Shown here: piece by piece, positions 57,227 to 64,000 of the stretch | Numbering within the stretch: position 1 is the first letter of the stretch | Layout: each line of letters begins with the position of its first letter | Assembly (NCBI RefSeq): GCF_003056305.1 | Contig: NZ_PYVX01000001.1 | Coordinates: forward strand, 248,001-312,000 | DNA: 64,000 nt | Source of the DNA: Halomonas denitrificans | GTDB taxonomy: Bacteria; Pseudomonadota; Gammaproteobacteria; Pseudomonadales; Halomonadaceae | Direction of reading: 5' to 3' | Notes under the pieces: model-generated | Databases searched by the model: none | The model's input: the letters and a program-made list of their open reading frames with translations, nothing else | What the model was told of the DNA's origin: nothing | Translations under genes and position numbers: made by a program

Positions 57227-58420
57227 TCAAGCGCCACTACACTTAAAATCATTGTTTAATTTTACATCTTGGCGGCTTGATCTTACGTAAAGATTGGCGA
57301 TCAGTCCAAAATAAAGTGAAAAAAGTGCTGACTGAACTACATGTCCAGCAAAAAAGCTTATTACAAATATCAAAATAATAACGCAAAAAAAATAACGCGA
57401 ATCAGGACTGTTGATTCTAAAATTAATCAGAACATACACCATGTAAAACAAGTATATGGAAAAACCTAAGAGACCAAACCCTTGTACCAAATCAAAAAAA
57501 TTGTTTTCAGGCAAACCTGTCCAGCCTTCCCCCAATAAAAGCTTCACAGGATCTGATGATATATCTACAAACCATGCTTCTATTGCTTTCCACCTCTTCA
57601 CTCCCCCCAGGAAATAAATAACCCCATATTCATTATAAAAGTACGACCACCTAGATATGGATGGACCTAAAAAGCTGGCGATAAACGAAGAAAAAAATAA
57701 AGCGAAGGGGAAGCAAACTAAAATCACTATGTAAGCATAGACTCTTTTCATTTTAAAAATAAAGTATATAAAAAGAACTAGAAAAACTCCAAATATAGCT
57801 GTTTTAGACATTAGCGCGATTGAGGCAGCAAAAAAAGCGGTAATACCTCCAAGAAAAAACAGCAACTTCCCACTAAAAAAGTATAGATAGAGTGAAAAAA
57901 GGGCGATCAATGTCACACCAACTTCATTCCCAGCAAATATAAAACCTGTCCCGCCGAGTAGAGCTTCTTTTTCTACGCCATAATTCGAGAAGCCGATATC
58001 GAAAAAGTATAAAAACTGGTTAGCTAACAGAGCTGCAGCCCCAACCATTACAACGTTCTTCAACAATGAATAGGAGATCAACTCTAAATCCATAAGTCTG
58101 TTAATTGCTGAAAACCATAGCAGCGGAAGCAGCAGCTTTGTTGAAATCAAGAAGCTGTCGTAATTATCGTAAAACGCCAAATGAACAGAAGATAGCGACA
58201 CTAAAAAACATGACAAAACAAGTATTAAAATCGAAGACTTGTTTAATTTCGCCTGTCTAAAGCAGAACCATAGTAAAACAAGAAAAAACACGCCTCTAAC
58301 AATCAAAGTGAACTTGGGAAACCCTAAATACTCTCTAAAAACACCACCTAAAATATCAATAAAAACCCAAACCAAAGCTAGACAATAAATTATTGTTGAT
58401 TTTTTCAATATGAGCGCCAT
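57227..58420 (-). CDS. Wzy-like polysaccharide polymerase (locus 2)
   Basis: A 397-residue polytopic protein with about 11 hydrophobic helices and a periplasmic loop around 265-300 (SISRWSYFYNEYGVIYFLGGVKRWKAIEAW). It ends that loop with LLGEGWTGLPENNFFDLVQGFGLLGF, an arrangement typical of Wzy and O-antigen ligase-like proteins. AT-rich. It starts five bases after the sulfotransferase stop. It is the expected polymerase of the wzz-wzx locus; the call rests on topology and context. Confidence 0.78.
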   Translation of the reverse strand: MALILKKSTIIYCLALVWVFIDILGGVFREYLGFPKFTLIVRGVFFLVLLWFCFRQAKLNKSSILILVLSCFLVSLSSVHLAFYDNYDSFLISTKLLLPLLWFSAINRLMDLELISYSLLKNVVMVGAAALLANQFLYFFDIGFSNYGVEKEALLGGTGFIFAGNEVGVTLIALFSLYLYFFSGKLLFFLGGITAFFAASIALMSKTAIFGVFLVLFIYFIFKMKRVYAYIVILVCFPFALFFSSFIASFLGPSISRWSYFYNEYGVIYFLGGVKRWKAIEAWFVDISSDPVKLLLGEGWTGLPENNFFDLVQGFGLLGFSIYLFYMVYVLINFRINSPDSRYFFCVIILIFVISFFAGHVVQSALFSLYFGLIANLYVRSSRQDVKLNNDFKCSGA

Positions 58421-58425
58421 GAGCT

Positions 58426-59259
58426 TTATTTAACCCCATAGTATTGCTCTAGTTTTTCCCTTGAGGCTCTACTAAGCATAGGTTTATTACCTTCAACTCT
58501 ATTCACCTTAACTAGGCATTTGCGTATGTATGACCTCATAGGAAAAGGAATAATTCTACCAAACTTCTTAACCATATCATATCTAGGACTATACCCATGT
58601 AAAAATTGACTAACGAACCTAATTCTCACCCCGCCTTTTGTTGAGTTCTCCTTATTAAATCTAGGCACGAAAGAACTATCTACACCGATAAAGCAGCACA
58701 AGTTTTGAAAAACCTCTGCGGGTTGATTTATCATTTTTTCAAAATCAACCACTTCCACATTATTCTCAGAAAACTCACGCCTTAAAACCTGAACTTGTTT
58801 TGTATAATCTCCATGTTTGAGGTAGTCTGCCCACAAACTATCCTTTTGCTCGTACCTTCCTCCTTTCAACTCATAATCCAATGCCTCATCAAAACTTCTG
58901 TTTTCAAGACCTCTTTCTACAGCATGACAGTATGCGGAAAAAGCCCTATCAACTGGATTTCTTTTTATCATTATAACTTTGGCTAAAGGAAACTCCTCTT
59001 TCAATTTATAGATATTTTCATCACGGTATGAAATATTTGCATCTGCCCCAAGTGTTTTTTTTCCGTCAACTGACCTATGGACTTTATTAAATACTTCTCT
59101 ACCCCTACGGTACACTTCTTCGTCTGAGAAATATGGATAATCTTTCGCATTCACTGATGCTGAAATACTAGGATGCTGTGATAGCCAATCATAGATTGTG
59201 GTTGTACCAGCCTTTTGAGCCCCAACAATGAATACATGCTTGCAGCCATTATTAAACAA
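58426..59259 (-). CDS. PAPS-dependent sulfotransferase 2
   Basis: A 277-residue sulfotransferase. The 5'-phosphosulfate loop is VFIVGAQKAGTTTIYDWLSQHP (split by the start region) and the 3'-phosphate site KVIMIKRNPVDRAFSAYCHAVE. It belongs to the Sulfotransfer_1 type acting on glycans. The start is a TTG with poor ribosome site. The same frame stays open about 110 bases upstream (protein-like, including ITEKDLFSFEALIRGVRD) without any standard start codon, so the 5' end may be altered. With sulfotransferase 1 it implies two sulfation events. Confidence 0.82.
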   Translation of the reverse strand: MFNNGCKHVFIVGAQKAGTTTIYDWLSQHPSISASVNAKDYPYFSDEEVYRRGREVFNKVHRSVDGKKTLGADANISYRDENIYKLKEEFPLAKVIMIKRNPVDRAFSAYCHAVERGLENRSFDEALDYELKGGRYEQKDSLWADYLKHGDYTKQVQVLRREFSENNVEVVDFEKMINQPAEVFQNLCCFIGVDSSFVPRFNKENSTKGGVRIRFVSQFLHGYSPRYDMVKKFGRIIPFPMRSYIRKCLVKVNRVEGNKPMLSRASREKLEQYYGVK

Positions 59260-59619
59260 ATCTCGTACACCTCTTATTAAAGCTTCAAATGAAAATAAAT
59301 CTTTCTCGGTTATCGACGGCTTGATGGGATTGTTGCTACCGCAATGTGGAAAAACAGTGGAGCTGCTCGACTCGGGGTTATCAAGAGCAATAAATTGTAG
59401 CCGAAATTATAAATAAAAGCTTTATTATATACATCAACTGATCATGACCCCACTCTCAAATCTTTGAGGAATTATGTAATGATTTCACCCACTCCAGTAC
59501 TTGTTATTTACGTTTCTTACATACCGATAAAGGCGCCTTCATCACTTTCTTATCTTGCAGATCTTTTTTCAGGCCAGCTTATAATAAATTATCACACCAC
59601 TAGCAGGAACCGAATTCAG
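59260..59619. other. 360-base gap between sulfotransferase 2 and wzx
   Basis: The first 110 bases are an in-frame, startless extension of sulfotransferase 2. The rest is AT-rich with no gene or clear signal. Confidence 0.3.
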
Positions 59620-60987
59620 TCAAATGGATTCTCGCTCTGTTGATATGCCGAGTAATTTAAACAGATTCGGTAATGGAAGCATCCAAATACCCAGCCGTCG
59701 CCAAGCAAAGAACAACGCAGTCAGGTTTTGTAATACCAACACTGTCGCAAATGAAAAGGCCGCGCCGACAATGCCAAACTGGGAAGTCATAATTAAAAGC
59801 AATAACAAACCAAGCGCATTACACAAAAGGGAAATATTGCGCATCAGAGCCTCATGGCCAGTCATGTTGAGCAGAAATCCAACGGAGCCAGTAGATACAT
59901 TCACAAGTTGAGCGCAGGCGAGAATTTGTAGTATGAAGCTCGCACCAGAGAAGCCTTCTCCCATCAAGCCTAATACCCAAGATGGGTAACACAAACATAT
60001 TATTAATAACGGAAAAGCCAACAGCGAAGCAAACAGCGAACTTTTCTTCGCAAGTCTATTAAGACCAAAATAATCTCCTTTATAAAACAGCTTAGCAAAA
60101 CGTGGTGGGAAAACAGCATTAATCACTAACAGTATAAAGCTTATAAGAAAAGCTATACGTTCGGCAGAGCGAAAAAGCCCAAGTTCATCACTGGATAGCA
60201 GCCAACCAGCGATCATGATCCCCACTACCTGCTGCATGAACTGGGCCAGGCTCAAAAAGAAGAAGGCCTGGGATGAAGAGCGGAATTCTTTTCGCGAAAT
60301 TAACTCGCCAATCACCTTCCATTTTTGCCTAACAAGCCAATGTCTTGCCTGCCAGAAGCCCTGCCCTAGCACCAACCAGGCCGCAAGGGCAAAAGCCCAG
60401 CCGGCTTGAAGAATTCCGGAATCAGGCCACATCAGGTTCATGCTTAGCAGCAAGAGAGTAGCGATCAAGGATATACTGCCGTTTTCCAATAAACAGGCGG
60501 TGGCAGGCTTGTTCACCCCTTTCATAAACCCTCCCAGCACGAAAGCCAGGGTAAAGGCGGGAATAGCCACAGCGATGCCCGGCAGGACACTCGCCAGCTC
60601 CGGAGACGAGAAAAGTCTTTCCAATGGCGACCGTAATAGGTAAATCGCAACAGCCGCCAACAGGCTCAGCCATAAAGATCGCATCAACGCCCAGCGCAGG
60701 TATGTCTTTACATGAACGCAGTGAGGCTCCTGTCCCACGAAGCGCATCAAAGCGTTATCCATACCATACTTGGCCATAATCCCGGCACCGAGGTATAGGC
60801 TTTGAGCAAGCGCAAAGAGTCCGACTCCGTTGGGGCCATAGAGGCGCCCCAACACCACTACTAACAGCAGCCCACCCAGCGCTGAGACACCACGAGCAAT
60901 GAAGGTTCGCAACAAGGCTAGGCCCAGTTCGCTCCGGAACTGCTTGGCCGTCCTGCTAAGCATTTTTTTCAACAAAGAATTAAACAC
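59620..60987 (-). CDS. wzx: Wzx-type polysaccharide flippase
   Basis: A 455-residue MATE/MOP-fold membrane protein with about 12-14 helices. The N-terminus FIARGVSALGGLLLVVVLGRLYGPNGVGLFALAQS is typical of Wzx/RfbX, including the conserved R.YGP..VG.FAL segment. It moves undecaprenyl-PP repeats across the inner membrane. The start is a GTG at 60987 with a weak ribosome site; an ATG eight codons later (60963) is an alternative. The N-terminal half is GC-richer than the flanking wzy and sulfotransferase genes. Confidence 0.88.
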   Translation of the reverse strand: MFNSLLKKMLSRTAKQFRSELGLALLRTFIARGVSALGGLLLVVVLGRLYGPNGVGLFALAQSLYLGAGIMAKYGMDNALMRFVGQEPHCVHVKTYLRWALMRSLWLSLLAAVAIYLLRSPLERLFSSPELASVLPGIAVAIPAFTLAFVLGGFMKGVNKPATACLLENGSISLIATLLLLSMNLMWPDSGILQAGWAFALAAWLVLGQGFWQARHWLVRQKWKVIGELISRKEFRSSSQAFFFLSLAQFMQQVVGIMIAGWLLSSDELGLFRSAERIAFLISFILLVINAVFPPRFAKLFYKGDYFGLNRLAKKSSLFASLLAFPLLIICLCYPSWVLGLMGEGFSGASFILQILACAQLVNVSTGSVGFLLNMTGHEALMRNISLLCNALGLLLLLIMTSQFGIVGAAFSFATVLVLQNLTALFFAWRRLGIWMLPLPNLFKLLGISTERESI

Positions 60988-61049
60988 TCTTAATTACTAA
61001 GCAACAAAAACTTAACATCCATTTTTTTTCACTTAGCAGTCCTGAAACA

Positions 61050-61850
61050 TCAAAGCGTGCCATTTGTCGTCTCATCCTTGAGACTCGCGCACACTAGGCT
61101 GGCAAATTCCAAAACGAATACGCCAATCACGGCCAGCATGCCACCGAGCACGATGCCCAACGCTAGAATCAGGCTACGGCTGGTGCCCACAGGTTCAAGG
61201 CTTTGTAGCGCTATCTGGCTAGCTTCACCATTCCTCAGCTCGGAAAGGCTGGCCTCAAGGTCGGCGATGCGGGAGGTATAGGTTGCGATCAGTTCCCCAG
61301 TATTGGAGCTATCGGTTCCACGCACGGCCTCTAGCGCCTCGCGACTACTTTCCAGCTGCCGCTCCAGGGATTCACGGCGATGCTCCACCAAAGCTTGTTG
61401 GGATTGCTGCAAGCTTTCCAAGACCTGGGCATGCAGTGTCTCCACCTGACTGGCATGGTTCGGGCTGGCTTCGCTGGCCAGCATGATCAGAAAAGTGTCA
61501 GAAGGTTGGTTGACCTGAACCTCAAACGGAAGGTACTCCCAACCCTGATCTTCAAGCAGTTTTCGTATGTGCGGCCCTAGGTAAAGGTTACGCACTTTAG
61601 CGACGAGCGACGATGGTGACTCCAATGCCTCAGACGGTGCATTTTCGGCGACATTGTAGACCGACACATACTGGTAACTGCGCGGCAACAGCAACACGTA
61701 GATGAGAGAGGCAGCAACCACCAGTGCAAAGATGGTGACCAGCGCCTTCCAGCGCCGGACCAGGATCTTGGCCAAATCAACCATAGATATCTCATCGTCG
61801 GCATGCCCGCGAGGTTCTTGTTGGGAGGGGGGCTGTGTAGAGCTCGTCAT
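61050..61850 (-). CDS. wzz: Wzz-like chain-length determinant protein
   Basis: A 266-residue inner-membrane polysaccharide co-polymerase. The cytosolic N-terminus is followed by helix ALVTIFALVVAASLIYVLLLP (about 35-55). Then come the Wzz domain start YVSVYNVAE, a coiled-coil periplasmic region (about 120-205) and a second helix LILALGIVLGGMLAVIGVFVLEF (about 225-248). There is no kinase domain, unlike Wzc. The start at 61850 (MTSSTQPP) has GGAG upstream; a further upstream start would cover the ops element. First gene of locus 2. Confidence 0.85.
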   Translation of the reverse strand: MTSSTQPPSQQEPRGHADDEISMVDLAKILVRRWKALVTIFALVVAASLIYVLLLPRSYQYVSVYNVAENAPSEALESPSSLVAKVRNLYLGPHIRKLLEDQGWEYLPFEVQVNQPSDTFLIMLASEASPNHASQVETLHAQVLESLQQSQQALVEHRRESLERQLESSREALEAVRGTDSSNTGELIATYTSRIADLEASLSELRNGEASQIALQSLEPVGTSRSLILALGIVLGGMLAVIGVFVLEFASLVCASLKDETTNGTL

Positions 61851-61881
61851 GGTGTCGCTCCGGTCAACGTAAAAAGCTAGG

Positions 61882-61893
61882 CACGCTACCGCC
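61882..61893 (-). promoter_or_regulatory. ops element upstream of wzz
   Basis: GGCGGTAGCGTG, identical to the copy before wza and ending 31 bases before the wzz start codon. A 6-bp stem CGCCCG/CGGGCG (61911-61906 with 61895-61890) forms at its 5' edge. It predicts RfaH recruitment to locus 2. Confidence 0.87.
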
Positions 61894-62172
61894 CGAGGAT
61901 TTTTCCGGGCGCTTCCCATGCCCTTCAGAAACAGAAATATCGCCGGGTGGGCCTTGCCCCCGCACTGGCATCAATTGATGATCACGACATTCTACGCAAC
62001 TGCGCAGGTCTACTCCACGCTGGGCGCCGATAGGACGCCCAGGGCAATGATCAGAAGCTAAGGCGACTTGGCTTGTGAAGGATACAGACCTCCTGTCGCG
62101 CCCACAACGACATCTATCGCAACACCAGTCAAAGAGCCGAACCGGAAGCTCCAACAAGAAGTCGCTCGGAAT
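61894..62172. other. Leader region of locus 2
   Basis: With the ops site this gives the 322-base gap before wzz. A minus-strand TAGAAT occurs near 62000 without a good -35. The promoter should lie here, but I cannot fix it. No coding frame. Confidence 0.3.
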
Positions 62173-63900
62173 TTAGAAGGGAAACACCAGCGGCGTGAGC
62201 AGCAGAACGGCACTGGAATAGGCCAGACTGACCGGAAGGCCCACCCGCAGGAAATCCCCCATGCTGTAACGACCGGGTGAGTAGACCATCAGATGGGTCT
62301 GGTAGCCATAGGGGATAAGAAAGCAGGCGCTAGCGCCGTAGGCCACCGCCATGATGAAGGGCATGGGGTCTGCGCCAAAGGCCTGAGCGGTGGTCCAGGC
62401 CACGGGGAAGGCCAGAGCCGCAGCGGCGTTATTGGTCACCGTCTCGGTGAGCAGCAGCGTCAGCAGATAGCAGCCGATGAAGGCGGCATAGACACCGTGG
62501 CCGCTGAAGAGCACCTGCATGCCCTGTGCCAGCAGGTCAGCAGCGCCTGAACTCTCTAGCCCCTGTGCGATGGCCAGCGCCGAACCAATGATGACCCACA
62601 GCTCGAAAGGGAAACGTCGCCGCAGCTCGGCCGGACTGAGCACTTTTCCCACCAGCAGCCCCGCCATCAGCAGCAGTAGTCCGTGGAACAGCGGCAGCAG
62701 CTCCAGGGCAGCCAGGCCGATCACACTGGCGAATCCGACCAGGGTCAGCCCACTCGCCACAGGACGGAGCTTGGGACGTGTCAGGCTGCCACTGAGCAGG
62801 TGGAAGTTGCGATCGAGGTTTCGGTGCTGGCGGAAGTCGCTACCCACGGCCATCAGCAGGCAGTCGCCGGTTCTCAGGGTGATTTGCCCAAGCTGCCCCT
62901 CGAGACGCTTGTCCCCACGGCGAATGCCCACCACGCCAGCATTGAACATGCTGCGAAAGTCCACCTCCTGCAAGGTGCGGCCCGCCAGCTCCGATTCGTG
63001 AGAGATCACCACCTCGACGAGATTGGTCGCCAACAAGGCATCGGCTTGGTGCCCGAACAGCTTGAGCCCCGGGAAGCGCTGAAGCGCCTGGACCTTGCTC
63101 ACCTCACCGGTGAACACCAGAGTATCATCCGCTTGCAGGATCTCATCCGGCCCCACCGGACTGATCAGCCTCCCCTGCCGCTCGATCTCCAGCAAGTAGA
63201 GCCCATCCAGGCTGCGTAGCCCGTTGGCCTCGATACTGCGGCCGACCAGATCGGAACCGGGCTGCAGGTCAGCAGCCAGGAAGTAGGATAGTTTGTCGGC
63301 CGTCTCCTCCGGCATATGATGCGGCAGCGACCGCGCCCGCCACAGCAGCATGCCGAAGGTGACCAGCGCCACCGGAATACCCACCAGGCTGAACTGGAAC
63401 ATGCCCAGCTCGGTGCCTCCGCTGCTCAAGACGAAAGAGTTCACCACCAGGTTGGTGGAAGTGCCCACGAGGGTGGTCATGCCGCCTAGGATGGAGGCGT
63501 AGGAGAGAGGGATCAGCAGCCGAGACGGCGCGATCCGTTTCTGCCTTGAGACGGCCCCGAGGAAAGCCGCGACCACGGCGGTGTTATTAAGGAAGGCCGA
63601 CAGCACGGCACTGGCCCCCATCAGGCGAGCCGTCGCGGTGGATTCACGACCGGCCAGCAGCCGCCCAGAAAGCCAGTCGAGCAGCAGGGAACGCTCCAGG
63701 GCCAACGAGACGAGCAGAAGCAACATGAGGGTAGCCAGGGCCGGATTGGTGTACTGCTGAAGCAGGGTCGAGGTATCCACCAAGCCAAACAGGAGGTAGG
63801 CCCCGGCCAGGCTGACGAAGGCGATGGCCGGGCGCACCCACCCGGAGATCAGCGCGGCCAACAGGCCAGCGATGGAGAACAGTACCGCCCAGGTCATCAT
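62173..63900 (-). CDS. SLC13-family permease with two TrkA-C domains
   Basis: A 575-residue divalent-anion transporter. Membrane helices (about 1-195 and 375-575) flank two TrkA-C (RCK-C) regulatory domains (about 205-290 and 295-370, for example LVGRSIEANGLRSLDG and ELAGRTLQEVDFRSMF). Family motifs SAFLNNTAVVAAFLG, GTSTNLVVNSF and TVTNNAAAALAFPVA mark the two anion/Na sites. ATG at 63900 has AAGGA upstream. Related proteins carry sulfate, carboxylates or other anions. Beside a locus with two sulfotransferases, sulfate uptake is a reasonable guess. Confidence 0.85.
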   Translation of the reverse strand: MMTWAVLFSIAGLLAALISGWVRPAIAFVSLAGAYLLFGLVDTSTLLQQYTNPALATLMLLLLVSLALERSLLLDWLSGRLLAGRESTATARLMGASAVLSAFLNNTAVVAAFLGAVSRQKRIAPSRLLIPLSYASILGGMTTLVGTSTNLVVNSFVLSSGGTELGMFQFSLVGIPVALVTFGMLLWRARSLPHHMPEETADKLSYFLAADLQPGSDLVGRSIEANGLRSLDGLYLLEIERQGRLISPVGPDEILQADDTLVFTGEVSKVQALQRFPGLKLFGHQADALLATNLVEVVISHESELAGRTLQEVDFRSMFNAGVVGIRRGDKRLEGQLGQITLRTGDCLLMAVGSDFRQHRNLDRNFHLLSGSLTRPKLRPVASGLTLVGFASVIGLAALELLPLFHGLLLLMAGLLVGKVLSPAELRRRFPFELWVIIGSALAIAQGLESSGAADLLAQGMQVLFSGHGVYAAFIGCYLLTLLLTETVTNNAAAALAFPVAWTTAQAFGADPMPFIMAVAYGASACFLIPYGYQTHLMVYSPGRYSMGDFLRVGLPVSLAYSSAVLLLTPLVFPF

Positions 63901-64000
63901 GGTCGCTCGTCCTTGAGGGGATCGGATCAGGCTTGTGGGATTCTACTGGGGCTTTTATGATGATGTCGAATAGCCTTCTACCCCTTTTCTTCACATTGAT

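Overview
The window is bacterial chromosome, most likely from a halophilic gammaproteobacterium of the Halomonas/Chromohalobacter group. This is inferred from the GC-rich backbone, the block lon-clpX-clpP-tig followed by a Pro-Arg-His-His tRNA operon, and folD with luxS-mtn next to it. No database search was possible, so the genus is a judgement from gene content. GC content drops sharply after about 13 kb. The surface-polysaccharide genes are markedly AT-rich, with islands of higher GC at wza/wbpM, ugd, waaL, wcaJ and cpsB, which suggests transfer and mosaic assembly.

Layout. 1-4.7 kb: proteostasis genes on the minus strand (lon N-terminus, clpX, clpP, tig) and four tRNAs with a visible promoter. 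4.8-12 kb: housekeeping genes (folD, luxS-mtn-lipoprotein hydrolase, pyrC, a small membrane protein, a DadA-like oxidase, a TerB-like protein). 11.9-13.2 kb: the first of two O-antigen-ligase paralogues. 13.4-15.3 kb: a decayed IS30-family element, a HAD phosphatase of mixed composition, and non-coding sequence.

15.3-41.9 kb: polysaccharide locus 1, entirely on the minus strand and transcribed from wza. It holds wza, a WbpM-type 4,6-dehydratase, rmlB, a WecF-like transferase, wecE, an ATP-grasp ligase, an amidohydrolase-like protein, two 2OG-Fe(II) oxygenases around a beta-propeller protein, two P-loop kinase-like proteins, wzy, two glycosyltransferases, rmlA, wzc, a PglK-like ABC flippase, and finally an ATP-grasp / PglC-like phosphoglycosyltransferase / aminotransferase operon. 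42.6-44.0 kb: ugd. 44.2-46.8 kb: a dead nucleotide-sugar epimerase, a glycosyltransferase fragment, an LPS-kinase-like gene and a ParB-like gene.

46.8-61.9 kb: polysaccharide locus 2, also on the minus strand. It holds wzz, wzx, a sulfotransferase, wzy, two inverted IS5-type remnants, a GT4, an acetyltransferase, a second sulfotransferase, a WecG/TagA glycosyltransferase, cpsB, wcaJ, a galE pseudogene and a second waaL. A SLC13 permease follows at 62.2-63.9 kb.

How they work together. Locus 1 looks like a Wza/Wzc-exported capsule or exopolysaccharide. Locus 2 looks like a Wzz/Wzx/Wzy/WaaL O-antigen-type system whose product is probably sulfated. Each has its own initiating transferase, polymerase and flippase. 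Both begin with an exact ops element (GGCGGTAGCGTG) about 30 bases before the first start codon, which predicts joint control by an RfaH-type antiterminator. The most original part is 30.2-38.6 kb: an enterobacterial-common-antigen-style Fuc4N pathway (RmlA, RmlB, WecE, WecF) without a WecD acetyltransferase, but with an ATP-grasp ligase and two paralogous 2OG oxygenases. That is what a pathway making an amino-acylated, hydroxylated 4-amino sugar could look like.
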